Source: Syngnathus acus (taxonomy: Eukaryota > Chordata > Actinopteri > Syngnathiformes > Syngnathidae). From it: a stretch of 64,000 nt of DNA. The position numbers and the translations under genes are program-made. Positions within the stretch are counted from its first letter, which is position 1, and every line of letters starts with the position of its first letter. Below, in pieces: positions 35,750-46,700 of the stretch. The stretch is taken from positions 6,971,001-7,035,000 of the forward strand of contig NC_051096.1 of the NCBI RefSeq assembly GCF_901709675.1. The letters are read 5' to 3'. The notes beneath the pieces were generated by a model that was not told where the DNA came from, did no database searches, and worked only from the letters and a program-made list of their open reading frames with translations.

Positions 35750-36907
35750 GTTAGCTTTAAGACAGCAACTTCCTTGTCCTGGTCCTACTGGGTCAGTCGT
35801 TAATTGGCTTTGGAGCCTCGTCTGGTTCCTGTTATGTGCTCCTTGGCACTTATGGGGCACTTTCTCGCCTTCCTCCGCCCTCCTCTTTCCTGCCGCCCGG
35901 CCCGGCCCGGCCCGTCCCTCAAACATCACCACCACCCATCTTGGCAAAGCGGACTAGAATCATTGGAGCGTGAACGTGACGGTGGCGTTCTGACGTCAGT
36001 GCATTGTGTCAAAGTCTGACCTGTAGTTGTTTACCATTTTTTATTTGGGTGGGAGGGATCAGACACTCAATGGTAATTAGCATGGAGATAGAGGAGGTTG
36101 CCAGGGCAACCAGCATCTTAACTAAAGGAGACTGTTGTGATGTACAAAATGTTTTTTTTTGCATACAATTTCATTTGCCTATCTAGCAGCGTGAGACTTT
36201 GGATTTATAAAGCAGCATTCACATTTATTAAGTGTGAACAGTCATGTGTGACTAACTTGTCGGGGGCCATTTTGCTGCTTCTTGCATCCCCTGGCAACCC
36301 ACATGCACATGCACAACTGCTTGGCAAGACTTTAAGTGTCCACTGTACTGACTAAAATAGCCTACTGAAGGTTATTTTAGTCACTTGTTTTTGCCTTTTT
36401 TTAGTATCTCAAAAGGTACAAACGTCATTTCAGCACAATGTAATGCAGGATATATATATATATAAACTCTAATGGGAAAAGTCAAAGGTCACAGTCAATT
36501 TTGCTAAATGCTTTTTCACCGGTACAAATGCACTGATTGTTGAATTTAACGTTGGGTTGTCGCCACCCTGTGGAATATTTGGGTAGTACAGTTATAGTTC
36601 ATTTAAGGCACAAGTGCCAGTATTTTTTTTTTTTTTTTTTGCGCACGGTGCCCAGGTCACAAGGCTTGGAGGATGAATCGTGAATTTTGGCTGTTTGCAC
36701 ACTGGCTGCACGGTAATGACGTTCAATCAACTCCAAAGCAAGGAAGGACAACACTGCTCCGAGAAGAGTTTCAGCATTTTAGAATTACTCAGCAAAGTTT
36801 TCTGTTCACTTTTTATTTACTTTTAAATTGAGTAGTCTTTGGGTGCTTTTTTTTGTCCTTTTCAATTGTGAGGGATTCCCTTCAGCTGTGACGTTCTCTT
36901 GCGCGTC
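35750..36907. other. Intergenic, second aard-like gene to slc30a8
   Basis: The two genes diverge here, so both promoters should lie in these 1.16 kb. A GC-rich stretch near 35870-35920 sits upstream of the minus-strand gene. A CTCF-like motif with one mismatch is near 36560 on the minus strand. Poly-T runs lie near 36625-36640. No gene is recognised. Confidence 0.55.
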
Positions 36908-39490
36908 ATGTTTAAATCTAATAAGGATCCTGAGAAGTTTGGTCTGGTATCTGATGACAAGCATAAAAGTAACTACAGTAATCTGGGAAGGTAAGACGTT
37001 TATCTTTTAAAATTCAGACATAAAATGTGCTTAATTGAAGTATTAAATCATACAAAGTTTTCCAGAAAATGTTAATAAATATATTTTTATATTGTGTTAT
37101 TGTGTGAGTGAATTGAGCTCTTGTTATTGTACTTTTTGTTTAGTTCTTCCTTTTTTTCCACACGGTACCCAAACCGAGTAGGATTAGCAGTGTGCAAACG
37201 GGACGTTTTCATTCAGTCAACTGTGAGAACGTGTGAAGTGGAGGATCTCTCTCTCCCAATACGCTTCTAGCAAACGAGCTGTGCGCACTGCATGGTCATG
37301 AGACTTGGTTTTCTTCAAATCTGCACATATATAATATTTCATATACTTTCCACAACTTTGCTTTTCCCAATTTCACAACACTACAATTGCACTTTCCATA
37401 AACATTCACAAAAGATATAATTTTTTTTTAAAAATCACAATTTCTCCTTCAATGCACGTTGTGCTTCTTATTCTGCTGTGCGCACCCTGGCCACTTGGGG
37501 GCAGCATAATACAAACATGAATATTTGCTGTTCTTTGCAGAGGATAAATAATAGATGCTGTGAATATTGTGTGTTGCTGTACCATTTTTAAACATCAATC
37601 AGAGCTGAATAGAACATTGATATAATTAATGATGTTGCCTCTGGTCGTCTCAATTCCATTTCTACACATATCACTCACAGCCTCCAGGAACTGAATCAAG
37701 GTGGTGTCAAACATTGCCATGACAACAGCCACGCGCAGGAAGACCGTGCGAGAGAGAAGAAAGTCGCCAGCAAGAGGTTGTATGTGGTGTCTGTCGTCTG
37801 CCTGATTTTCATGATTGGTGAAATCCTTGGTGAGTCGCGATTTTTAATTCATACCATTTCTTATATTGATGTCTCATTTCACTAAATATGTTTTTCTGCA
37901 TTTTTTAAATTTTTCCCCAGGGGGATATTTTGCAGGAAGCCTTGCAGTGATGACCGATGCCGCACATCTGCTTGTGGACTTCACCAGCTTCATCATCAGC
38001 CTGTTGTCCCTTTGGCTCTCCTCCAGACCGCCGACGCACAAACTCAGCTATGGCTGGCACCGTGCAGGTAAAGCGCCTACGTACAATTAATCTTTTTTCC
38101 TAGACAGTCTGAACTCAGTTCCTCTTTTCTAACTTACTGGTGGTCTATTCTTGTTCTTCCTTCCTCCTTGCAGAAATCCTGGGTGCATTGCTGTCAGTGT
38201 TCACCATCTGGCTGGTAACAGGAGTGTTGGTTTATTTGGCCGTGGAACGCCTCATCAGCGACGATTACACTATCGAGGGCACCGTCATGCTCATTACATC
38301 CGGCTGCGCTGTTCTGGCCAATATTATGTGAGGAGATGCTACAAACTGCTTTAATTTCCCAATATGTTAATATGTATTTACTCAATGTGTGTTTTTTGAC
38401 CAGTATGGCCTTCACCCTACATCAGTCTAACCATGGGCACAGTCATGGAGGGCTTTCTTCACATGGCCACAGTCACAAAAAAAGCAAAGGAGACTCCCAG
38501 ATTTCCAATCACAGCCATTCCACTGACAATCGTGTCGACGTAGAGCAGAGTGGAGACAATCACGGTATGTTTTGAATAATAGTCCCAATTATCATCACAC
38601 ACATATCTGGGTGTGGTGAAATATGTCCTCTGCATTTAACCCATCCCCTGGGGGAGAGGGGAGCAGTGAGGAGCCCCCATTTCAAAAAAATATTGCTTTA
38701 GCGCTAGACAAAATATGAAATGGAATTAATGCCACACTGTAAATATATATGTCAGGGATTCGAACGCAGCAGGCCAACGCCAGTGTGCGTGCAGCTTTTG
38801 TGCATGTCGTGGGAGATCTTCTCCAGAGCCTCAGCGTGCTCGTCAGCGCCATCATCATCTTCTTCAAGGTGAGGAGCAGCGCACATAAGAAGACATTTAG
38901 ATAAAAGTAGCGCTTTGATGCCATCTTGGAGCAGTTGAGGAGTTAACAATTATGTTTTTGTTACATTTCAGCCAGAATACAAGATAGCGGACCCTATCTG
39001 CACATTCCTGTTCTCCATCTTAGTTTTGTGCACCACCTTTGCTATCCTGAGAGATATTCTGATTGTCTTGATGGAAGGTGAGCCTGTCATCCGGAACGTG
39101 TCGAATGTTTTTGCCCATGTGTTCAAATAAAATCTGTGTGTCAGGTGCCCCAGCGGGGGTCAGGTATGGCGAGGTCAGGGATGGTCTGCTGGCAGTGAAA
39201 GGGGTCACGGCGGTCCACAACCTTCACATCTGGGCCCTCACCGTCAACCAGGCTGTGCTGTCTGCCCATGTGGCTATAGGTGAGCAGCAGGAAATCCCTA
39301 TTTTGGGATGAGTAGAGATGATCTTTCCAACCTTCTCTCCACAGATGAATCTGTGGACGCTCAGACAGTTCTGCGAGAGATGACGCAGGCCTGTTACGCC
39401 TCTTATACGTTCCATTCGGTCACCATCCAAATGGAACGACAGGCTGACCTGAAACCTGGTTGCACCTTGTGTGAAGACCCAAAGATGTAG
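36908..39490 (+). CDS. slc30a8: Zinc transporter 8 (SLC30A8)
   Basis: This cation diffusion facilitator moves zinc into secretory vesicles; in mammals ZnT8 loads insulin granules. Coding exons: 36908-36990, 37681-37829, 37921-38067, 38174-38327, 38404-38564, 38756-38868, 38972-39077, 39145-39279, 39345-39490, giving 397 residues. The HCH motif is in exon 2. Zinc-site residues are in HLLVD (TM2) and HVVGD (TM5). The family motifs [26 protein letters not shown] and LHIWALT are present. The His-rich loop between TM4 and TM5 (exons 5-6) is longer and richer in His than in human ZnT8, more like ZnT2/ZnT3. The C-terminus CTLCEDPKM matches the ZnT8 CEDP ending. Order with utp23, aard, med30 and ext1 supports slc30a8. 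AATAAA at 39758-39763 is a likely poly(A) signal. Confidence 0.93.
36991..37680 (+). other. slc30a8 intron 1
   Basis: This 690-base intron holds the second copy of a dispersed repeat at 37459-37551. Nothing else is recognised. Confidence 0.75.
37459..37551 (+). repeat. Dispersed repeat copy 2 with CTCF-like core
   Basis: This copy matches 27546-27630 in the rnf5 intron. It shares TGTGCGCACC, the core GGCCACTTGGGGGCAG (37489-37504) and TTCTTTGCAGAGGAT, and it has about 12 extra bases before the last part. Both copies have the same orientation on the plus strand. Confidence 0.6.
38582..38685 (+). repeat. Fish interspersed repeat fragment in slc30a8 intron 5
   Basis: The segment holds GGGTGTGGTGAAATATGTCC, then CTCTGCATTTAACCCATCCC, then GAGGGGAGCAGTGAGG. 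I recognise this from memory as part of a repeat widespread in teleost genomes, often found in introns. Its class is uncertain. Confidence 0.6.
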
Positions 39491-40776
39491 AACGCTTTTC
39501 TACTATGACTGACTTTTGATGGTTCTGCAATACTCTGTTTTCAAAAATTGCAATGCTAAGAGAGACCGCATATTTTCTAATCCAAGTGTATCTCTCTGTG
39601 TTTGTTTTATGTAATTGTTTTAAAAAGCTTCTGTTTTAGGTGTTATTCTATTGTACCTGTACTTGTAATCGATAAAATGGTAAGTACTGTATGATGAGAT
39701 TGCAAAGCTGTTTTTAAAATACTTACACTCTAAATTATATATTAAGATGACATTTTCAATAAATGAATTGATATAAATGTTGTGTATTGCTAAGGCCAGA
39801 CATTTATTACGATGCAAAAAAAAATGAAGACCATAATCCTCTTTATAAAGTGGATTGTAGCTGAATGATTCTTTGTCAACCACAGCGTGGCGCTGTTACC
39901 GTAGTTAACGTAAACACGGCTTTTGAGGTCTTTACCGTAATGCTGAAGACCTTCAATTTATAAATGGAAAAAGAGATAGAAAACTGCCAAGTATAGTCCG
40001 TGCAACACCCTTATATGGACGGGTCTCAATTTATTTTTCACATGATACATACAGACTAAGTGAGTCCGGTCCCACAAACCATATTCCGTGGATTTTAATA
40101 TTATCTTGCGGTTCTATTCCCAGAATTACTGTTTCAGCCGTACATCTCGCGATACTTCCAACCTCTACCAAAACTGAGAACTTAACATGCAATCAACACA
40201 GACAAATTATCGCCACACAGGTAATAACATTTCACACCAAACGTTTTACTCAACAAACTTTAATGCATTAAGCTGAAGTGAAGTTTCTTAAGAGAGCGTG
40301 CAACTCTTAAATCGCTGTCGCGTTTTCGGACTCTTCACCCAGCTTTGACAAGCGCTGCACTTCTGCAAATGCAATTACTGCGACTTCACTTCGTCGCGTT
40401 TTATGCAATTCCTTTATGTTGGTCTATATATTTTAGGATTCCGTCTTACCAACGACTTTTAACACGACTTTTAAGACGCCTGTTCATGAAGAACTTGAAG
40501 CCGAACCTTACATGATCGGAATCGTCTACTTTTTCCTCATTGACGCTTAATTGTAGCTGTTTTGTTGCACTTCACTCATCTATTCACCCTCTCACCTGCG
40601 GTTTTCATTCTATATTGTGGTTTCCTTGTACTTCTGTACTTCATGCTTGGGGTTATTTACAAAAAAAAAAAGTGTCATGTTTTTATTAAGGGCAAAAAGT
40701 TGGAGTAACCTACAATCTTCTATTTGATCAAGGCACTTAAGGTCTGAACTGCTTCAATCATCAACCTGCTGTTTCC
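39491..40776 (+). other. slc30a8 3' UTR and med30 upstream region
   Basis: The slc30a8 3' UTR probably ends soon after 39763. The rest should hold the med30 promoter; a donor-like CAG/GTAATA at about 40220 could end an untranslated first exon. An A run lies near 40661. No coding gene is recognised. Confidence 0.5.
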
Positions 40777-43700
40777 ATGACAACCCCTCCACTAGTGTCA
40801 CCTTTCAGCGGGCAGCCACCGCCTCAGCAGCAACAGCAGCAGCAGCAACAGCAGCAGCAGGCCCAGGCAGCTCGTGATGTCAACACGGCCTCGCTGTGCC
40901 GCATTGGCCAGGAGACGGTCCAAGACATTGTCCTCAGGACCATGGAGATCTTCCAGCTTCTCAGGAACATGCAGGTGTCTCCATCTTCCTCTTTTGGGGT
41001 CTCACTAATCAGTCATTGCGTTCATCATGCATATGAATATATTCCTAGGTAGCAGCCAGCCACTGTAATTGTCACCTTTGTCGTGATTTTCAAACAGCAA
41101 TTATGAGTTTTCATGTATTGCAATAAAGTTGCATCTATTTTGTATGAGCTGAAGAAGACTAATGGATGACTACAAGTCCAAGTGCCTTTTGCAGTCATTG
41201 GGGATTAATGCAGGCCTTTACTTTACTTAACACAACATTTGTCTTGGTCCCTCTTAGCTGCCTAATGGAGTCACTTACCACCCCAACACCCATCAGGATA
41301 GACTGGGAAAACTGCAAGAGCATCTTCGCACGCTTTCCGTGCTCTTCCGCAAACTGCGCCTCGTCTACGACAAATGTTCCGAAAACTGTGCCGGGCTCGA
41401 CCCGATACTTCCAGAGGTATGACAACCGAATCCTTCTATTTTTTGTATTAATGTGTGTTAGCATACATCTTTCTATTGTTATGTCCATAAATATCGGGAC
41501 AGTCAATTGCAATCCAATGAAACAAACAAGCTGCATCAAGTTATTTTTCTTCTTAAAATGCTTCTTTGCTCGGTTCAGGGCTGATAGCACAGCTCTGTTG
41601 CTCACCCAGGACCGAGCGTTGTTGATCTTGGCCCCGGCATGTGTAGCATTTATCATCGTGGACATTTTAGGTGCCTGCCTGGCAGTCCACTCACTACTAG
41701 CTGGCCCAAACAGGAAGAGGAATCAATGAGTCAGGCAGTGTGACCTCATTGCAGCCCAATTTGCAACAGACCCGATTAGCGAACAGCTGGGCCAAAGGCA
41801 CGTCGACGTTTCTCTTTTTCTTTCCAGCTGTTGTTGTGACCTAATTCTCAAATATTTTCTTCCACTGCCTCTTCTGCCCTGAACTTCATTTGACTTTTCC
41901 CTTTAAACGTTTCCTTCATGTTCCTTCGGCTGTGCTCCGCCCCCTCCCTCGCGCTTTCGTTTAATTATTTATTATTCAGCTTATTTCCTCACTTTTTCTT
42001 ATAGAGAAAGGCAACCTGGTGAACTTCATTAGCTCCATTCTTCTCTGTCAAGGCAGGAAACCACCATCCATCTTTTCCATGAAGGAGGCGAGGGTTATGA
42101 CTCACGGGCACACGCGTAGTACAATCGTCATTCATCTTTGCCCCCCTCACTCAGCACATTTTAGCCCCTCGCACACTCAAAGTCAGGCCAGCCTTTGGAA
42201 ATAAATTCTTGTCAGTGTTGTGTGATTAAAAAGCCCCCCCCCCCCATGAACTGAAGACAAGATCATACTTTGTCTAATATCCTGCTCATATCCTCGCTAC
42301 CATCTGAGTCCGAGCTCATATTTTGGGAGATTGCCCAGATGTGGATCAGATCACACATTATCCACATTTTTTCACTTTTTTTTTGCATTCTCACTCTCTT
42401 TTGGTCATCCTTTCCAGTCATGCCATTTCCCCAGCTTCTGCTTCCATATTTCTGACTCTGTTTGTTTTCTCACCATTTTATTCTTTTCATATGTTGATGA
42501 TTACTCTCCCATTCAGTCGCGAGTCAATTATTGCTCCTCGCAGATTTCTTTAATCATTTTCCAGTTTCAGCGCACACACTCAAATTACCAACCGAGCAAC
42601 ATGATGATTACATTTTTTTTTCCACAATTCAAGTCATAATTATTGACTCAAGTTTCTGGATTCAGTTCCCGGCTCCCTTGCGACCATGCCAAAGTATGCT
42701 TGAGCAAGATACAGAATCTCCAGTTCCTCTTGGAGCTTTGACTTTTCAACCACTGATCATTTTGTAAATGAAAAAATATGAGCAACTGGTCAAATCTATT
42801 TACCATTTTTACCATCTTTGCATGAGTCATGCAAGCTTCTTCTCAGATGACCACTAGGGGTCGCTATAATATTAAGCAGGTCCAGAAGAAGGCCCCTTGC
42901 ATATCAGCCCCACTGAAGTGTCCAGCGGACAAGGTCAAACACACGGGGTTTTTAAAAATGAATGAATTTTTGCTGTAGAGGGGAAGGAGAGACTAATCTT
43001 GCATTCACAAGCTTACACCGAATCCCCATTTTCCCTAAGATTGCCCATAAATGCATCATTTGAACCTATAAATGTTCAAGTTAACCAAGAGAGGTTTATT
43101 TTAAGCTTGGTATAAATTTAAAAGCGCGTTACGATAATACACAGGTAACTGTTGTGGTTTTTTTTTTTCTCTCCACTCTCTGTCCGCTCCAGCAACTGAT
43201 ACCCTTTATGGACGATGACGGCACCAAACACGACGACCACTCAGCCGGCCAGAACCGCCCTGCAGCCGAGGACAGGAGAGAAATCCAGGAGGTCAACAAG
43301 GTATTGTGTTCTCACTCTCAGGGTTACCCGCATTAAGTTCCAGCCAGCGGTGATAAAACGACAAGGTCGGCTTTCTTAAACAGTTCAAGCCTATGTGCTT
43401 TCCTGGCGTCGTGTTTCATACCATGAACCTTTATCACTCGCTGTCGTTCATGGACGAGCTTGTGCTAGTTAAATGCAAGAGCTGAGAACCTTCTTTTTAT
43501 TTCTCATCTATTTGCTACACCTTTTTTTTTTATTCATCGCAAATATCTTTTGATGCTTTCCTATATGTTAGCCTACCATATTTTTCCGCACGGGGAAATT
43601 CGTCCGGTCCTCCCGTCACTTTAAATAATCAATTCAATTCCATATTTTCCCTTGACCTTTGAGATTCCTGATGAGGGCCATGAGGGAAAGGTGGAATTTT

Positions 43701-46700
43701 GTTTGTTTGTGTGCCTGATGGACTGTGATGAGGTTTACATTTTTACAGGGAGAATGTTTTCCCAAGGCAGCAAGTTGGATCCCGGCATGCATGCATGCAT
43801 TTGAAAGTTTTTCTTCCAGTAAACCACGCCAACACACTTTTTTTCAAAGCCGTAGGGATTCTTAACAGGTGGATCATATGGTTTTGTTTTGAGTAGGTGG
43901 GTGGAAAGAGAAACATAAGCTGAGGCTTAGTTTGTTTTATGGGGAAGTTTATGTGACTGCTGTATCATAAGATTCATACAAACATACTGTAGTTACTTTC
44001 TTGCCAGGGTCATTTACATAAGAAACAGATGATTTATTTAAGAAAATAAAAGCATGAAGTCAGTTGACAAAAGCTAGCCAATTTTGTTTTAGTTGAGGTG
44101 TTGACTTTTGGAGTGGCCTCAAATGTCAGCAGACTCTTAAGAGCTTTTTCAAATGTGTTACCTGTCAAATGTGTTTTTGCTCTTCTCTGATAGAGGGGGC
44201 TTGTGACGTGCAGCGCAGATAACGCTTCTTTAAACCGACATGCTGTGTTGTCACTCAAGGCTGAAAGTTTTTTTGTACTGATTGCATCCACCATCCGGGG
44301 AAAATGCATACACATACTTTTGAGCTGCCCAGAGTGAGAGCTGGCAAAACAAATGGAAAAAAAAAAAAAACACCATGATGCTTTTCTTATGAAAACATGT
44401 AACGGAAAATTGCTATTTTATCAAAAGTCCTTATCTCGGCACTCCAAAAGTCCCTTTCAAAGCCTCCTTCGGTGTTGTGTAGCGTTTGCCACCGTAGATT
44501 GGTTTTGGCACAGTGGCTCATTTTTCTTGTTGCATTTCCAACAAGCAGTACAGTTCCATTTGCTTTTGCAAACATCGCCTTTATTAGTTTCTACTGTCAA
44601 ATTGTCAGCGTCAAGGAGCAAAGTATGCAAATCTCTTTTGTTTGAGCAATGGCAGTCTTCTTAGTGAGCCTAAATTAACTGCAGGTATTGTTCTTTTGTT
44701 GATAAGATTCATTGGACTATAAGTATTTTTTATTTATTTTTTTCCTACATGCGTTTTGGAGCGTTTGTTGTGGTCCAATTAAACCTGGTGGAGGAGATGA
44801 TGAACAGTTTTAAAATAGCAGTCAGTGTCAAAATCTTCAGGCTGCTGCTAGAAAGTAAATGAATTTCTGTAAGAAGATTATTTTTGAGACCATGTCTGTA
44901 ATTTAGCACAATGAAACAAATAATACAATTGACTTGAAATGAAATTTGCCAGTATACTGTAAAAAAAATGGCATGGGCGAGTATCGATATTTGCTAATCA
45001 AGGTATCGGTACTTACAACAGCGGCCGATAGTGGTACCATCATGTGGTTTTATAATCAGGAACTTGAAATTTGAAACAATTTTAATAAAAAAAAAAAAAA
45101 ATCCATTTTATGCCATTTGCAGTAAAATTGGGACGTCTAGGTCTTGACTACCTTTTAGCCTCCCGTGCACATTTTATTTATGAATCTGTATTTACAGAGT
45201 GAGTTTGTTTTTTTTTTTTTCTTCTCCTGCACACATTCAGTTTGTCTGTGTGTGTATATACAGGTTGAAGCCCTTCTTTATGTGCATTGCTGGCCTCGAA
45301 ATTGCACGCCAGGCTGCCCGAGTGTGCTGCAATGATAATGGTCCTAGGTCAGTAATGTCAGCAGCAGCAGCAGCAGAAAGGAGAATTGGTTATTTTTAAG
45401 AGCTGCGCAGCGCTCCCCCGGCTGCTTTTAAATGTTAACACAACAGGGAAACATTGAGGTGAACCCTGAGCTCAGCTGTGTTCAGCTTCATCCCACACAA
45501 CAACACAACAATGGCTGAAAAGGCCGTGGAATAATGTTAGATAACATTGTTTATTGCAGAACCTTGAATAAAAGCGTGGCAAACCTATCATAAATGAACA
45601 ATCAATATTCTTGCAAAAAAACAAAGTGCACAAGTGAAGCGGAAATTGCATTTTCCTTTTCGCTCCTATTAGACACTGCCATACAGAAGAGATAAATAAC
45701 CTTGTTTGTAACGTGACCTTCCTCGCCATTAGCATGCAAATCGAGTTCTGTCAAATCATCCACGTATATACAGTATGGAGGTTAAGAAAGCATGGAAATT
45801 TGCGTTGTCTATTACACTTGAAAAGAGCTTTGTACTAGATTCCAGTCGATAGAAGCTTCCTTGTATGCTGCAGACGATTTGCAAACGTCAGCATGCAAAA
45901 CATTCTCACTACCCAGGTGATATGTTTATGTTTGGCAGGTTTAATGCTGACCTTGCTAACCATGCCAGTTTGACATGGTTGTGTGGGCAGCATGAAAAAA
46001 TGTTTAGTTTTTTCAAATAGTGTGCCAAAATTTGGTCAGATTTAGTGCCCTGTTATGTTCACACAGCTTTAAATGTGTGTGATTGTATTTGGAATATCAA
46101 CAAGAAAACGAAATTGATTACATCAAATGACTTAGAGGCCGGATTTGGCCCACAGCCCTCAAGTTTGACACCATCGTTAAAATTTAACAGCCACTCTGTC
46201 ACATGGTAGTCACCAGAAGCAATTCACAGCAATGATGGGAAAATGAAGCTTCTAATTTGCTTCATGAAGCAGTTGTTTAATTTTTCTGACTCCTGAATGG
46301 CAAGTTGCCATTTCTTTAACCCCAACAGTGCCACCTTGAGGAGCCAAAAAATACAACTGATTCATGAAGCAAATTTAAAGCTTCATTTCCCCCATTACTA
46401 GCTAATGGAATCAAAACCTGGCATGACCCTGGTCCAACCCAAAGGGTGAAGCTCCATTTGACTAGCCTCTCTGGCCCTTGAGTGTGTGCCCCATGTGTTG
46501 GAACATATTTAGCAGTGATTTTTTTCCTCCAGGCTTCCCAGCTGCACATTAAGGCAGCAGCAGTAAGGGCAGCAAGCTTTGGGGAGTTCAAGTGGTTAGT
46601 CTGATAAGCAGAGTCGAAATGCAGCCGGACAAGGGAAGCAGATGTTTGCAAGCCGGGCCACATCTGCCGCAGTTGCTCCGGCCAGATCGGCTGGTTCCGG

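Noticed and set aside
38756-38775. A GGATTCGAAC string resembling a tRNA T-arm.
   Set aside because: It is coding sequence at the start of slc30a8 exon 6, and no other tRNA arms are nearby.
41166-41729. A 187-codon plus-strand frame over med30 exon 2.
   Set aside because: The med30 exon at 41258-41416 is read in another frame with strong family similarity, so this frame is a shadow.
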